NCBI RefSeq assembly: GCF_014858725.1
Contig: NZ_AQGV01000012.1
Coordinates: 1,116,001 to 1,180,000 of the forward strand
Direction: 5' to 3'
DNA length: 64,000 nucleotides
Origin: Pseudoalteromonas aurantia 208
Lineage (GTDB): Bacteria > Pseudomonadota > Gammaproteobacteria > Enterobacterales > Alteromonadaceae
Position numbers and translations under genes: made by a program. The notes under the pieces are model-generated. The model did no database searches. It was not told where the DNA came from and saw only the letters and a program-made list of their open reading frames with translations. The number at the start of each line of letters is the position of its first letter. Position 1 is the stretch's first letter. Shown here piece after piece: positions 35,595 through 45,681 of this stretch.

Positions 35595-38102
35595 TTAAAA
35601 GGTGACAGATGCTTTCGCGTAAACAAAACGCCCATCGGTGTTGTAAGCTGAAAAGCCAGAGTAGGGGAATATTTGATTAAAGTTACTAAATCCAATATTA
35701 CTAACGGTATCCTGAGGATATTGGTCAAATAGGTTGTTTGCCCCCATGGCAATGCGCCATTGCTCGTTAATGCGGTAAGCGACATCTAAGTCTGCGATCC
35801 ATTTTGCTGCAAGCACCTCGTCGTTATCAATGTTGCTCGATGAATCAACCACTTCTCCATAACGTGTTGCTTTTAGCGTTGTCGTAAATTGCTGATAGTG
35901 CCACTTTGCAACAAGGTTCCATTTGTCTTTAGGGGTACCTTCTTCAAAACGGGCAATTTCGCGACGCGCAAAGTACTGATAACTTTCACCTAATGCTGAA
36001 AGTTCTGCAGGGTTTGCTTTGACATTTGTAACGTCAGTATCATTAAAGTTTATCGCGGCACTGAGCCTTAATTGGCCTAGGTTTTTAACATCAAAATTGT
36101 AAGTCGCTACTATATCGACCCCCTTAGTGCGAGAGTCAATGGCATTGGTGAAGTAGCGTACCCGCTGAACATTATTTTCACCTGCCTCTGTTAATATTTG
36201 CTCTACCGCGGGTCCACTTAAGTTTTCAGATAGTACAATTCGGTCGTTGATATCTATTTGGTAAGCATCGAGCGTAAAGCTAAATTGGTCGCGTTCATAA
36301 ATAAACCCACCGGTCATATTGGTGGACTTTTCAGCTTCTAGCGGCTTAGCGCCAAGCGCTTGGGCGGCAGCTGTATTAACGGGGAATAAGCCAACTTCAT
36401 TGGGCACGCCATTTTCAAAAACAGTGGCTACAGATTTATAGGACGTTTGTGCCAATGAAGGCGCTCTGAATCCAGAACTAATGGCACCGCGCAACGATAG
36501 TTGTTCGTTTACGACATAACGCGATGCTAGTTTTCCCGTTAATGTTGAACCGAAATCGCTATAATCTTCAAAACGGGTTGCGAATATGACGTTTACGCTT
36601 TCATTGATATATGTATCAAATTCAGCAAACAATGCAATGTTATCTCTTGATTCGTTCACCGCGCTGGCCGGTGAGAAACCAGCAAGTACTTGTGCGCCTC
36701 CTGCGGCAACAGGTAGGCCTTGTGAATCAAGCACGGTAAGGTATGACGCAAGTTCGCCAGCGTTGATCTTGTAGTTTTCATCTCTATACTCACCACCGAC
36801 GGTAAAAAATACACTGTCGTACAAGCCTAAATCAAAATCTGTTTTTGCTTGAGCATTAACTAGCCATTGTCCATAAATAAGCGCGCCATTATCGAATTCT
36901 GTTGGGCTCGCAAGGCCCATAGAAGTATTAATACTATTGACCACCGCGAATGAAAAGTCATTCCGACCGTAATTTGTACTTAAATCATAATCCCAGTTTC
37001 CGTGAGTTCCAGAAATACCAATAGCAAAAGAAAGGTCTTTTACATCAGACTCTATTTGAGGTAAAAATCCATCAGGGTATACTTCAGAAACATTTCTACT
37101 GTCTTTTGCACGTCTAAAGAACCCCCCTGAGTTTCCTTCGCGGGCTGAGTAACTGCCAAAAGAATATAGCTGAGCATCACCATCAAGCGTTAAACCTGCA
37201 TTGTAAAATAGTGCGAGATCTTGGGTTTCTGGCTTACCAAAGCGGTGATTATAACGCTGTGCTGAGAACTCTCTTGTGTCAAGATTATCGTTTCCGTCAC
37301 GCGCATATTGTTCACGTTGGTCAATACCAGAGCGGTTAGTGGCATTTTTGTCCCTTAGTTCAGCTGCGAGATTAATAAATCCATGTTCGAACGGTCTAAA
37401 GCCAATATTGGCACTGAAAGTGGCTGTCTCACCATCAACTCGTTTTCTATCGCTGCCTTTTTTGAAGGCCAGATCACCTGCTTCGTCAGCATAGATTTGT
37501 GTTAGCTGCGCAGAGCCTGCCATTTGGGTATCATGCTGCCCATAGGTTAACGACATGCTGCCACCATGGTTAGCATCTTTCAGTATGATGTTGATAACGC
37601 CAGCAATTGCATCTGAACCGTATTGGGCGGCGGCGCCATCTCGTAACACTTCAATGCGTTTAATGGCAGCTGTTGGTATTGTATTTAAATCTACAGCGGA
37701 TGAGCCACGCCCTACGGTGCCATTTAAGTTAAGTAGCGCTCCGGCATGGCGACGTTTACCATTAATAAGTACCAGAGTATGGTCGGGTGCCAACCCTCGT
37801 AATACAGCCGGTCTGGCATGATCAGTGCCATCGGCCAATTGTGAATTCGGAAAATTAAAACTTGGGATCAAAGTAGTTAATACTTGACTCAACTCAAGTT
37901 GACCTGAACTTTCCATGTCATCAATACCTATAATATCAACAGGTACAGTGCTTTCTGAAATGCTTCGTAAGCTTCTACGAGTGCCTGTAACTTCTATTAC
38001 TTCCGTGGTTAATTTTATTTGTTGCTCAGTTGACTCAGCACTCGTGCTCAAAACTGAAAGGGTAACAGCAATTGATGTGGCCAAAAAGGTAAGTCTAGGC
38101 AT
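35595..38102 (-). CDS. TonB-dependent outer-membrane receptor
   Basis: 835 residues from ATG 38102 with CAAGGAAAG upstream. A signal peptide is followed by a plug domain (EVIEVTGTRRSLRSISESTVPVDII as TonB-box-like start, then VLRGLAPDHTLVLINGKRRH and AIKRIEVLRDGAAAQYGSDAIAGVINIILK). The C-terminal barrel ends ...FVYAKASVTF with terminal Phe. The subfamily resembles receptors for oligosaccharides or unidentified substrates rather than siderophores; no ligand can be named. No Fur box was recognised upstream. Confidence 0.9.
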   Translation of the reverse strand: MPRLTFLATSIAVTLSVLSTSAESTEQQIKLTTEVIEVTGTRRSLRSISESTVPVDIIGIDDMESSGQLELSQVLTTLIPSFNFPNSQLADGTDHARPAVLRGLAPDHTLVLINGKRRHAGALLNLNGTVGRGSSAVDLNTIPTAAIKRIEVLRDGAAAQYGSDAIAGVINIILKDANHGGSMSLTYGQHDTQMAGSAQLTQIYADEAGDLAFKKGSDRKRVDGETATFSANIGFRPFEHGFINLAAELRDKNATNRSGIDQREQYARDGNDNLDTREFSAQRYNHRFGKPETQDLALFYNAGLTLDGDAQLYSFGSYSAREGNSGGFFRRAKDSRNVSEVYPDGFLPQIESDVKDLSFAIGISGTHGNWDYDLSTNYGRNDFSFAVVNSINTSMGLASPTEFDNGALIYGQWLVNAQAKTDFDLGLYDSVFFTVGGEYRDENYKINAGELASYLTVLDSQGLPVAAGGAQVLAGFSPASAVNESRDNIALFAEFDTYINESVNVIFATRFEDYSDFGSTLTGKLASRYVVNEQLSLRGAISSGFRAPSLAQTSYKSVATVFENGVPNEVGLFPVNTAAAQALGAKPLEAEKSTNMTGGFIYERDQFSFTLDAYQIDINDRIVLSENLSGPAVEQILTEAGENNVQRVRYFTNAIDSRTKGVDIVATYNFDVKNLGQLRLSAAINFNDTDVTNVKANPAELSALGESYQYFARREIARFEEGTPKDKWNLVAKWHYQQFTTTLKATRYGEVVDSSSNIDNDEVLAAKWIADLDVAYRINEQWRIAMGANNLFDQYPQDTVSNIGFSNFNQIFPYSGFSAYNTDGRFVYAKASVTF

Positions 38103-38766
38103 GGTCTTTCCTTGAATTAGTAAATGGGAATAACTATTCATAGATTTATGAAAAGTGGTAATAATTTAAAAGGGGCTGGATGGTAATCTTATCGCATAAG
38201 TAAGCAAAATTACATTTTATTATAAGATATAACTGTAATTATTAATTCATTAATGGCTTACAAATAAGGTACCTAAAGCATACAAGTTGCTTATGATACT
38301 TTGCCCAGCTTATTGTTTAAAGTATGTACTTTGTGGCAAAAATGCGTTACAAATTTTGACTTTTCACTATTGTACATACCACCGTCATTAGGGAATATCG
38401 TTTAGGGATTTATGATGGGGAAATTATTCGGATGTATTAGCTAACCTCAGCTCTGGATAAGCGAATTTGCCCAATAAAGCTATTTTCTCACTCTCGGCGT
38501 TGCTTTTATGCAGTAATAGCCCGCTATTACTGCATAAAAGCGCCTTGATATTGAACAAAATATCATCATTGGATTGTAAGTAAGTTTGTTTACAAAACAT
38601 TTTCTATTCCAAAACCCTTATCCAAACTAGAGGTTAGCTACAGTCATTAAGTGAACACAGCTTAGTTGCATTTTCATCGTACGGTTTTTGATAGTTAGGC
38701 GGTTTGCATAAGCTCTGGATTTATAATGTTCTCTACTATTGGAATAGCATGAGTAGTTCAAGCGTT
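38103..38766. other. Intergenic region upstream of the TonB receptor
   Basis: 664 bp without a gene. It contains AT-rich promoter sequence (38160-38440) and the second MITE copy (38443-38635). No other structure was seen. Confidence 0.5.
38443..38635. mobile_element. MITE-like element, copy 2 (193 bp)
   Basis: Sister of 16913-17105. It has terminal inverted repeats AACCTC ... GAGGTT (left AACCTCAGCTCTGGATAAG, right CTTATCCAAACTAGAGGTT) and AGCT on both flanks (38439-38442, 38636-38639), unlike copy 1's AATT, so a 4-bp duplication is likely. It carries a perfect 19-bp hairpin: 38502-38520 pairs with 38523-38541 around a CC loop. No coding capacity. A transposase acting in trans would be needed. 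Confidence 0.8.
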
Positions 38767-39165
38767 TTAGGTGCGCTCACTTGTGACTACTTCTTCCTTA
38801 ACAGAAATGTCATGTAATGTATCAGTTGATTTTGGTACGAGCTGCTGTTTAGGATATACTTTCTTTTGCGTGTCAGTGATACAACCTTTTTCTTTTTCAA
38901 TCCAGTAAACCGTGTTGGCAATCACAGAAATGGATCCTGATACCACCAAGCTAGCTGCACTGACTAACCCTGCGCTCGCAAGTGCTGCGCCACACGTTAC
39001 TTCATTTCCACATGCACTTAGCGTGATCATTTTATTTGACGATTCAAGCGTACTCTTCTTTGCATAAACTTGGCATTTTTCATCATAATAGGTGACATTC
39101 TTAGGCACAAAAATACACCCAGTTTGCGTGATACAGATAATGATACATCCAATCGTACTTTTCAT
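38767..39165 (-). CDS. Putative small lipoprotein/membrane protein
   Basis: 132 residues from ATG 39165, preceded by AAGGATATGT. A hydrophobic leader ends TQTGC, near a lipobox but with Gln at -3. A second hydrophobic stretch (about residues 60-88) may be a membrane anchor, between cysteine-containing parts. No family recognised. Confidence 0.5.
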   Translation of the reverse strand: MKSTIGCIIICITQTGCIFVPKNVTYYDEKCQVYAKKSTLESSNKMITLSACGNEVTCGAALASAGLVSAASLVVSGSISVIANTVYWIEKEKGCITDTQKKVYPKQQLVPKSTDTLHDISVKEEVVTSERT

Positions 39166-39312
39166 ACATATCCTTTTTTATCAGGGTGTTAGTATAGCTA
39201 TAAATACGTAGTATATTTGTAAAAAAGTGTCATGATTTAGAGGGAAGAGCAAATGCATTCAAACGCGTTTACTAGGCCCGCTGAATAGTGGGCCTTTAGG
39301 TATGGTTGCAAA

Positions 39313-40140
39313 TTATTTTCGTAGGGTAATTGATTTAGCTTCGATATCAATTTTACCTTGCTTAAACAAACCACCAATTGCTTTTTTAAAGTTTGCCTTA
39401 CTGGTCGAGAAAGTTTTTCTTATGAGTTCTGGATCTGACTTATCACCAAGGGGTATAAAGCCACCTTTGGCAGTGAGTTCTGCTAAAATCTGCTCACTTA
39501 AACCGGTCACCTTTGCCATACCTGGCTTTTCAAGTACGACATCAATTTTACCATCTTCGCGTACTGTTTTGACGAAGCCTTTAAGCTTTTGGCCGATAAA
39601 CATACGCTTGAATATAGTATTGAAAAATATAACACCTAAATGCTGCTCATTAATAATCACCTTATAACCAATATCAGTTTTTGAGGCGACAATTAAATTG
39701 ACTTCTTCTAGTGGTGTATATTCGGGCTCTATTTTATTAACAAATTTATTGATGTTACTGGAAGCACATAATCGTTGACTCGCATTATCAAGATATAACT
39801 TAACTAAGTAACTATGACCATCGCGCATTTTTGGTTTTTGTTCATTGAAAGGCGCGAGGATATCTTTACTGATACCCAAATCAAGAAATGCCCCAAAGCT
39901 GTTAATCTCTTTTACGCGCAACAGTGCAAATTCACCCACTTGTGCAATGGGTGTCTGCGTGGTTCCGGTCATATGGCCTTGAGAATCTTGGAAGATGAAG
40001 ACTTGTATGCTATCACCCAGCTCTAGATGATACTCAACTTCAGCTTTAGGTAAAAAAACCTCGCCTAACTCGCGACCGTCTAGGTATGCGCCTTCGGCAC
40101 ATAATTCATTGATCATTAAATTTTGAATGCTACCCAGCAT
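39313..40140 (-). CDS. cvfB: CvfB-family S1 RNA-binding protein
   Basis: 275 residues. S1-type segments: GDSIQVFIFQDSQGHMTGTTQ, VGEFALLRVKEINSFGAFLDLGI, and a later GQKLKGFVKTVREDGKIDVVLE; the C-terminus is a winged-helix-like region (FKKAIGGLFKQGKIDIEAKS). This is the CvfB/YitL order. It probably binds RNA. It lies 2 nt downstream of the DEAD-box helicase gene, so they form an operon for RNA handling. Confidence 0.85.
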   Translation of the reverse strand: MLGSIQNLMINELCAEGAYLDGRELGEVFLPKAEVEYHLELGDSIQVFIFQDSQGHMTGTTQTPIAQVGEFALLRVKEINSFGAFLDLGISKDILAPFNEQKPKMRDGHSYLVKLYLDNASQRLCASSNINKFVNKIEPEYTPLEEVNLIVASKTDIGYKVIINEQHLGVIFFNTIFKRMFIGQKLKGFVKTVREDGKIDVVLEKPGMAKVTGLSEQILAELTAKGGFIPLGDKSDPELIRKTFSTSKANFKKAIGGLFKQGKIDIEAKSITLRK

Positions 40141-40142
40141 GG

Positions 40143-41507
40143 TTATTCCTCTGTTGGCTTTGGTTTACGACGTAATGGAGCATGCCCGTCAATATCAAAT
40201 GGGGCAGGGATGGCCTTTTTAGGTTTTGTTGGCTTTCTTCTCAGCGGTTTTTTGGCCGCCTTAGGTTGGGCGGGTTTTACTTTTTCTGATTTTGTAGTTT
40301 TAGGTTTTGGTGGTCTAAAGCCTTTAAATTTAGCTTCTAGCCCATCAACACTTTCAAATGATAATGTATCATTGAGGTAATTTTTGATGGCAACAAAGCT
40401 GTTCCAATCTTTTGGACCAACTAATGAGATAGCGATGCCTTTGAAACCAGCGCGGCCAGTACGGCCAATACGGTGGACATATTCTTCGGCTTGTTTGGGT
40501 AAATCAAAGTTAATTACATGAGTGACACTTAACAAATCAAGACCTCGAGATGCCACATCGGTCGTTACTAAAACTTTAAATAAACCTCGACTAAATGTAT
40601 CCATAATATCGAGACGTTTATTTTGCGGTAAGTCACCAGCAAGGGCAACCGCTTTAATCTTCAGTGTATTCAGCAGTTCACTTATACGCACGGTGTCATT
40701 TCGCGTTGCGGTAAAAATGATACATTGCCCTACGTTATCTTGGGTCACGAAGTGTTTTAATAATGCATCTTTATGATCAAGGTGATCAGCAAAGAATAAT
40801 GTTTGTTTGATATCACCATGCTGTTGATGCGCATCACTTAAAATTATCTTTTTAGGTGCACGTAACAGATTGCGAGAAGTGACTTCTACCTGTGCATGAT
40901 CGAGTGTCGCGCTGAATAAGAGTGTCTGGCGCAGTCGGTGGTTAGCTTGTTCATTAATAAGGTTTAATTGTGGAGCAAACCCTAAATCAAGCATGCGATC
41001 GGCTTCATCAAATATAAGAAGCTCTAGACCAGATAATTGTAATGAGCGCTGTTCTAAGTGGTCGGCAATTCGGCCCGGAGAACCTATGACTATTTGGGGA
41101 TCTTTACGTAATGCTTTAACTTGGTCATTAAAGTTTTCACCACCGAGTACTTTTACAACCGATATACTGGTTCCTGCAATTAACAATCGACATTGCGAAA
41201 ATACTTGGGTTGCAAGCTCCCGAGTTGGGGCAATAATGAGCACTCGAGGGTCTCGTTTACTGAGGGCTCGTTGTTTCATAACGCGGTGAATTGCAGGAAG
41301 CAAGAACGCGAGCGTTTTCCCCGATCCGGTCTTAGACTGAGCAAACACATCATGGCCAGCAATCGCAGTTGGTACTGCCTGACTTTGGATCTCAGTTGGT
41401 GAAGTGATCCCTTGGTGTGCAAGTTGTGTTTCTAATCGGGTGTCTATGCCCAGTTCGGTAAAGTGCAAAGCGTTTTTCTCCAAAACAATTTTTTTATGAC
41501 AGGCCAT
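40143..41507 (-). CDS. DEAD-box RNA helicase (RhlE-like)
   Basis: 454 codons from ATG 41507, but a TTG at 41468 has GGAG at ribosome-site distance and starts the conserved segment (L)HFTELGIDTRL, so the true protein may be 441 residues. Motifs: Q-motif region SPTEIQSQAVP, Walker A SKTGSGKT, PTRELATQ, DEAD, SAT, TDVASRGLD and HRIGRTGR. The tail is Lys/Pro-rich (residues about 385-454). It unwinds RNA; cotranscribed with cvfB. Confidence 0.9.
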   Translation of the reverse strand: MACHKKIVLEKNALHFTELGIDTRLETQLAHQGITSPTEIQSQAVPTAIAGHDVFAQSKTGSGKTLAFLLPAIHRVMKQRALSKRDPRVLIIAPTRELATQVFSQCRLLIAGTSISVVKVLGGENFNDQVKALRKDPQIVIGSPGRIADHLEQRSLQLSGLELLIFDEADRMLDLGFAPQLNLINEQANHRLRQTLLFSATLDHAQVEVTSRNLLRAPKKIILSDAHQQHGDIKQTLFFADHLDHKDALLKHFVTQDNVGQCIIFTATRNDTVRISELLNTLKIKAVALAGDLPQNKRLDIMDTFSRGLFKVLVTTDVASRGLDLLSVTHVINFDLPKQAEEYVHRIGRTGRAGFKGIAISLVGPKDWNSFVAIKNYLNDTLSFESVDGLEAKFKGFRPPKPKTTKSEKVKPAQPKAAKKPLRRKPTKPKKAIPAPFDIDGHAPLRRKPKPTEE

Positions 41508-41685
41508 TATAGCAAAGCTAAGCCGTTCACTAATAGTAAAAAGCGCTTTGTTAGCAAGGTTTTTGCAATTAAAACAAAAATCCGTACAATACGCGCTCTA
41601 GCGCCGGATTTACGTTCCGGTTAAATGATCTATGGGGTCAAAAAACCCCAAGAATAGACAAAAAAAGCTGATTATAGGAATATCA

Positions 41686-42672
41686 ATGTCTAAACCGTTT
41701 GTAGTATGTGCACTTTATAAATTTGTTTCGTTACCTAATTTTGAACAAATACGTCAACCATTACATGATGTCATGGAGCAACACGATGTGCGTGGCACAT
41801 TGTTATTAGCACTTGAAGGAATAAATGGTACCGTGGCTGGAGAGCGCGAAGGAATTGATGCGTTACTAGCATGGTTAGAAGCACAACCTGGTTTAGATAA
41901 TATTGTTTCTAAAGAGTCTTTTGATGAAACTTGCCCTTTTTATCGCACCAAAGTAAAACTTAAGAAAGAAATCGTTACTATGGGTGTTGAGGGGATTGAT
42001 CCATTAGAAGTCGTTGGTAGTTATGTTAAACCACAAGACTGGAATGCGCTTATTTCGGATCCTGAGGTCGTAGTGGTTGATACTCGTAATGATTATGAAA
42101 TTGAAATTGGGACCTTTAAACACGCTATCGACCCAAAAACGAAAACTTTCCGAGAATTTCCAGAGTGGGCAGAAAATAACCTCAACCCTGAAAAACATAA
42201 AAAAGTGGCTATGTTTTGTACTGGCGGGATCCGGTGCGAAAAATCAACGGCTTATATGAAGGAGCAGGGCTTTGATGAAGTCTATCATTTGGAAGGTGGC
42301 ATACTGAAGTATTTAGAAGAAGTCCCTAAAGAAGAAACTTTATGGGAAGGCGAATGTTTTGTATTTGATAACCGGGTTGCAGTGGATCATGATTTACAAA
42401 AAGGCTCATATGAGCAATGTCATGCATGTCGTATGCCTATTACTGAAGAAGAAATGAAGCAAGAGTACTACATGGAAGGCGTGTCTTGTCATCATTGTCA
42501 TGATAGCTTAACCGACGAGCAACGAGCACGATTTGCTGAGCGCCAAAAGCAAATTCAATTAGCACAGGAGCGCGGAGAAGGGCATATCGGCCACGAAGCA
42601 CAAGAAGTACTTCGTCAGAGAAAAGAACAAAAACAGGCTCAAAAAGCTTCTCAACGTAAAAAATCTGCATAA
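41686..42672 (+). CDS. trhO: tRNA uridine(34) hydroxylase (rhodanese-type)
   Basis: 328 residues from ATG 41686 with ATAGGAATATC upstream. The N-terminal YceA-type domain ([16 protein letters not shown]) precedes a rhodanese domain with the active Cys in [13 protein letters not shown]-terminal zinc-like CHAC/CHHC pattern follows, then a charged tail (about 280-328). It hydroxylates U34 of tRNAs. Followed by a terminator. Confidence 0.93.
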   Translation: MSKPFVVCALYKFVSLPNFEQIRQPLHDVMEQHDVRGTLLLALEGINGTVAGEREGIDALLAWLEAQPGLDNIVSKESFDETCPFYRTKVKLKKEIVTMGVEGIDPLEVVGSYVKPQDWNALISDPEVVVVDTRNDYEIEIGTFKHAIDPKTKTFREFPEWAENNLNPEKHKKVAMFCTGGIRCEKSTAYMKEQGFDEVYHLEGGILKYLEEVPKEETLWEGECFVFDNRVAVDHDLQKGSYEQCHACRMPITEEEMKQEYYMEGVSCHHCHDSLTDEQRARFAERQKQIQLAQERGEGHIGHEAQEVLRQRKEQKQAQKASQRKKSA

Positions 42673-42691
42673 TTTATTATTGCATTTTTTA

Positions 42692-42723
42692 AAAAGGCCT
42701 TAGTGTAAACTAAGGCTTTTTTG
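42692..42723 (+). terminator. Terminator after trhO
   Basis: GCCTTAGT / ACTAAGGC stem, GTAA loop, then TTTTTT. Confidence 0.85.
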
Positions 42724-42763
42724 GTTTAAATGCGCCTATATCCGTCAAGACTTAGTGCTAATT

Positions 42764-43219
42764 ATGAATATTATATCAATGGTTGTTTTATGCCCGATTT
42801 ATTTGGTAGTCTATAGCTGTCTGAAAAACAATAATAGAAGTCAGATCATGGGTAATTTATTTTTAAAAGAACGAGAAAGCTGGTGGGTATGGCTTAGTTG
42901 GGGCTTAATAGGCTCATTAATAAGTACGTATATCTTTTCTAATACGTCTGAAGTCAAACTTGCACTTATTGCATCCGGAGTTATTGTTAGTGCTTTGTCT
43001 GGATGGATGAATTATAGTCGTCGATTCGAATTTTATCGAGCATTAAAAGTACTGCTATTTGTTGGTAGCCTTTCTTTATTGCCATTAGCACTTAATGTAG
43101 CGTTACCTGTCAAAGAGTTTTCTGTTGTTGCAATCAATTTTACATTGGTGAGTTTAGGCTTATTTTGTTTGTGTATGTGCGGGGCGTGGTTTGCTCGCAG
43201 ACCGAAACAGTATTATTAA
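42764..43219 (+). CDS. Small integral membrane protein, unknown function
   Basis: 151 residues from ATG 42764 (a GTG nine bases earlier is in frame). About five hydrophobic segments separated by basic loops. No motif recognised. Ends 66 bp before the tRNA gene. Confidence 0.55.
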   Translation: MNIISMVVLCPIYLVVYSCLKNNNRSQIMGNLFLKERESWWVWLSWGLIGSLISTYIFSNTSEVKLALIASGVIVSALSGWMNYSRRFEFYRALKVLLFVGSLSLLPLALNVALPVKEFSVVAINFTLVSLGLFCLCMCGAWFARRPKQYY

Positions 43220-43285
43220 TAATTCAAAAAAATTATGTTTTTCTTTACACTGCCATAAAAAACCACTAGTATTCGCGCCAACAAC

Positions 43286-43376
43286 GGAGAGATGGCTGAG
43301 TGGTCGAAAGCACCGGTCTTGAAAACCGGCAAGGGTTTGTAGCCCTTCTAGGGTTCAAATCCCTATCTCTCCGCCA
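43286..43376 (+). tRNA. tRNA-Ser (anticodon UGA)
   Basis: The acceptor stem GGAGAGA pairs with TCTCTCC, followed by G and an encoded CCA. The anticodon stem-loop CCGGT-CTTGAAA-ACCGG has UGA in the loop. The long variable arm (AAGGGTTTGTAGCCCTT) marks a class II tRNA, and the T-arm is AGGGTTCAAATCCCT. It reads UCA/UCG-type serine codons. A terminator follows directly. Confidence 0.97.
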
Positions 43377-43388
43377 CCTCATTCTAAA

Positions 43389-43412
43389 AACCGCCTAACG
43401 GCGGTTTTTTTC
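43389..43412 (+). terminator. Terminator after tRNA-Ser
   Basis: AACCGCC / GGCGGTT stem with TAAC loop and T-tract. Confidence 0.85.
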
Positions 43413-43425
43413 GTTTGGAGCTTGT

Positions 43426-43794
43426 ATGTCTATTGATTTAGTTAAACATTGTGCATTGTGGATAGTATTTAGTTTCTTTTATTTAAGTGGCTTAGAAATG
43501 GCTTTGGTATTAGCAATTGATGGCCAGCAAGACCCGAATTTAGTAACTACACTCGTCTATACATTTCTATTTAATTTACTTGTCGGTCACTTGATCAGTA
43601 AATATGAGAAACTATCACCATTATTCAGCGCGATAGTTATCAGTCTCTGTGGTGTGTTTGGGTTTGGTTATTACTTTTCTGAAACACTGTCAGGGTATAG
43701 TGCTGAATTAATCGCCGGGTTACTCGTTAGCTTGCCTTTTGCCACTTATACTGTGTTGCAAATCAAGCAATGGCAGGCTGAGAAGCTCGATTAA
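43426..43794 (+). CDS. Small membrane protein, unknown function
   Basis: 122 residues with about four hydrophobic helices. The ATG follows TTTGGAGC, a good ribosome site, directly after the tRNA terminator. Not recognised. Confidence 0.6.
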   Translation: MSIDLVKHCALWIVFSFFYLSGLEMALVLAIDGQQDPNLVTTLVYTFLFNLLVGHLISKYEKLSPLFSAIVISLCGVFGFGYYFSETLSGYSAELIAGLLVSLPFATYTVLQIKQWQAEKLD

Positions 43795-43868
43795 TCGCAT
43801 TTAAACTCGATAATGGCTATGTTACACTGCGCGGGTCTTTTAATAGAAACAAAAAAGTGAAATTAAGA

Positions 43869-44486
43869 ATGTCAGATTTATTTAATACAGATGCTGAAAA
43901 AGCAAGCTACGGTATTGGTTTACAAATGGGTGAGCAACTTAAAGCAAACCCTTTTGAAGGTTTAAACTTGCACTCAGTATTTGAAGGTATGAAAGACGCT
44001 TATGCTGGTGAAGCAATGCGTGTTGAGATCCCTGAGATCCAAGCTGCATTTGAAAAAATCAATACTGAAATTCAAGCTCGTCGTGAAGAAGAATCTAAAG
44101 TACTTGCAGCTGAAGGTATTTCATTCCTTGAAGAAAATGCAAAGCGCACTGAAATTACTGTAACTGAATCAGGTCTTCAGTATGAAGTTGTTACAACTGG
44201 CGAAGGTGAAAAGCCGGTAGCTGATTCTAAAGTACGTGTTCATTATCACGGTACATTAATCAATGGTACAGTATTTGATAGCTCATATGACCGTGGTGAG
44301 CCTGCTGAATTCCCAGTAAACGGCGTTATCGCTGGCTGGACTGAAGCACTACAACTTATGCCTGCTGGTTCAAAGTGGCGTTTATACATTCCACATGAGC
44401 TTGCTTACGGTGAGCGTGGCGCAGGTGCATCAATCGCACCTTTCTCAACACTTGTATTTGATGTTGAGTTACTAGAAATTCTATAA
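43869..44486 (+). CDS. fklB: FKBP-type peptidyl-prolyl isomerase
   Basis: 205 residues from ATG 43869 (MSDLFNTDAEKASYG), matching FklB's start; a GTG at 43857 is also in frame. N-terminal dimerisation helices (about 1-90), then the FKBP domain with VRVHYHGTLINGTVFDSSYDRG and the AYGERGAGASIAPFSTL loop. Soluble, cytoplasmic chaperone-isomerase. Terminator follows. Confidence 0.93.
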   Translation: MSDLFNTDAEKASYGIGLQMGEQLKANPFEGLNLHSVFEGMKDAYAGEAMRVEIPEIQAAFEKINTEIQARREEESKVLAAEGISFLEENAKRTEITVTESGLQYEVVTTGEGEKPVADSKVRVHYHGTLINGTVFDSSYDRGEPAEFPVNGVIAGWTEALQLMPAGSKWRLYIPHELAYGERGAGASIAPFSTLVFDVELLEIL

Positions 44487-44513
44487 TTGACGAAATAAAG
44501 TTAATTTTTGTAA

Positions 44514-44541
44514 ATACCCAGCTAGGCTGGGTATTTTTTTG
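44514..44541 (+). terminator. Terminator after fklB
   Basis: ATACCCAGC / GCTGGGTAT stem, TAG loop, T7 tract. Confidence 0.9.
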
Positions 44542-44869
44542 TCCAAATATTGCTCGTAGGCTTTGCCAATATATTGGTAGGTGAATTCCAGCATAACCAA
44601 CCTTAGAGAGACGATGCATCATAATACTTGAAAGTGTGCGCCATTAATTACCTGGTGTAGTATGGTTATCGTCACTGATGTCTGGCGATATGGTGTAACA
44701 GACTTATAAATCATTGCTTCAGGGGGAACTGTGGGCTGGCTTGTATATGTTTTACCTGTGTTACTACAATATAATAAGCATGTAATACATATTTCTCGGT
44801 TTTCGACTATGTATTTAAGTAGGCATAAACTAAAGAAGGACAACTGCTATCAAAAATAATTTGAAAGTC
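44542..44869. other. Upstream region of the soluble kinase gene
   Basis: About 330 bp holding no supported gene; presumably promoter and leader for the histidine kinase. No strong motif recognised. Confidence 0.4.
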
Positions 44870-45589
44870 ATGAGCGACAAAAGCCTCGAAACAGAAAACA
44901 AGCGCTTGCAGTCGGAGCTTGAGTTGGCCAAAAAGGAGCTAGCGGATTTTATTTATCTGGCTTCTCATGAATTGAGAAGCCCAGTCAATGCCATCGCGAA
45001 TTTAACTACCTGGGTATTAGAAGATATCGGTTTGAATATCGATGAAGAAAGTCAAACTAACCTAATGCTTATTAATAGTCGAGCCGAACGGCTGCAACAA
45101 ATGATAACGGACTTACTGATGTACTCTCGTGTAGGTAAACACAGTGAAGCGTATTCAGATTTTGATTTCAATGAAGCGGTTGTGTATTGTGTTGAGCAAT
45201 TTGATGCGCATAGTTTTAAATTTGATATTGATTCTGGACGGGTAACATTACCACGCACCTTATTTAATCAAGTTATTAATATTCTTATTTCGAATGCAGT
45301 TAAACACCATCCAAATAAGCGCGGATGCATTAAAGTGCATTATGAAAAGCAAGCCAATATGTATCGTATCTTTATTGAAGATGATGGTTGTGGGATCCCT
45401 ATTAAAAATCAAGATATTATATTTGAGCAATTTCAAACGCTAAGAGCTAGAGATGAAGTTGAAGGCAGTGGCATGGGCTTGGCTATTGGGAAGAAAATAT
45501 TAGAGCATCAAGGGGGCAAAATTACAGTAGAGTCTGATGGTAAAGCAGGTTCTACATTTATTTGTCATTGGCCAAGCAATGGGTGCTAG
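44870..45589 (+). CDS. Soluble sensor histidine kinase
   Basis: 239 residues from ATG 44870 (a TTG at 44861 is also in frame). A short coiled-coil start (SDKSLETENKRLQSELELAKKEL) leads to HisKA with the phosphorylated His33 in LASHELRSPVNA. N-box INILISNAVKH, G1 EDDGCGIP and G2 GSGMGLAIGK follow. No membrane segment and no PAS or GAF domain, so input must come from a partner. It lies next to the convergent receiver gene of the LuxPQ-like operon, a possible partner. Confidence 0.88.
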   Translation: MSDKSLETENKRLQSELELAKKELADFIYLASHELRSPVNAIANLTTWVLEDIGLNIDEESQTNLMLINSRAERLQQMITDLLMYSRVGKHSEAYSDFDFNEAVVYCVEQFDAHSFKFDIDSGRVTLPRTLFNQVINILISNAVKHHPNKRGCIKVHYEKQANMYRIFIEDDGCGIPIKNQDIIFEQFQTLRARDEVEGSGMGLAIGKKILEHQGGKITVESDGKAGSTFICHWPSNGC

Positions 45590-45681
45590 TCTAATCGCAA
45601 TACAAACAAAGGCTTGATCCAATCTGACCTTTTTCCACATGACATTGTCAGATTGGAGGTAAACCACAAAAGACGTATCGT

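Noticed and set aside
37276..38115. Several open frames opposite the TonB receptor gene
   Set aside because: Antisense shadows of a strongly coded gene, with no starts or motifs of their own.
38160..38440. Possible Fur box upstream of the TonB receptor
   Set aside because: AT-rich stretches resemble parts of the Fur consensus, but no 19-bp match was found by eye.
39271..39297. AGGCCC/GGGCCT hairpin after cvfB
   Set aside because: Short stem and no T-tract on the minus strand, so not called as a terminator.
44356..44843. Two minus-strand frames near fklB and in the following gap
   Set aside because: One overlaps the fklB 3' end and terminator; neither has a ribosome site or motif.
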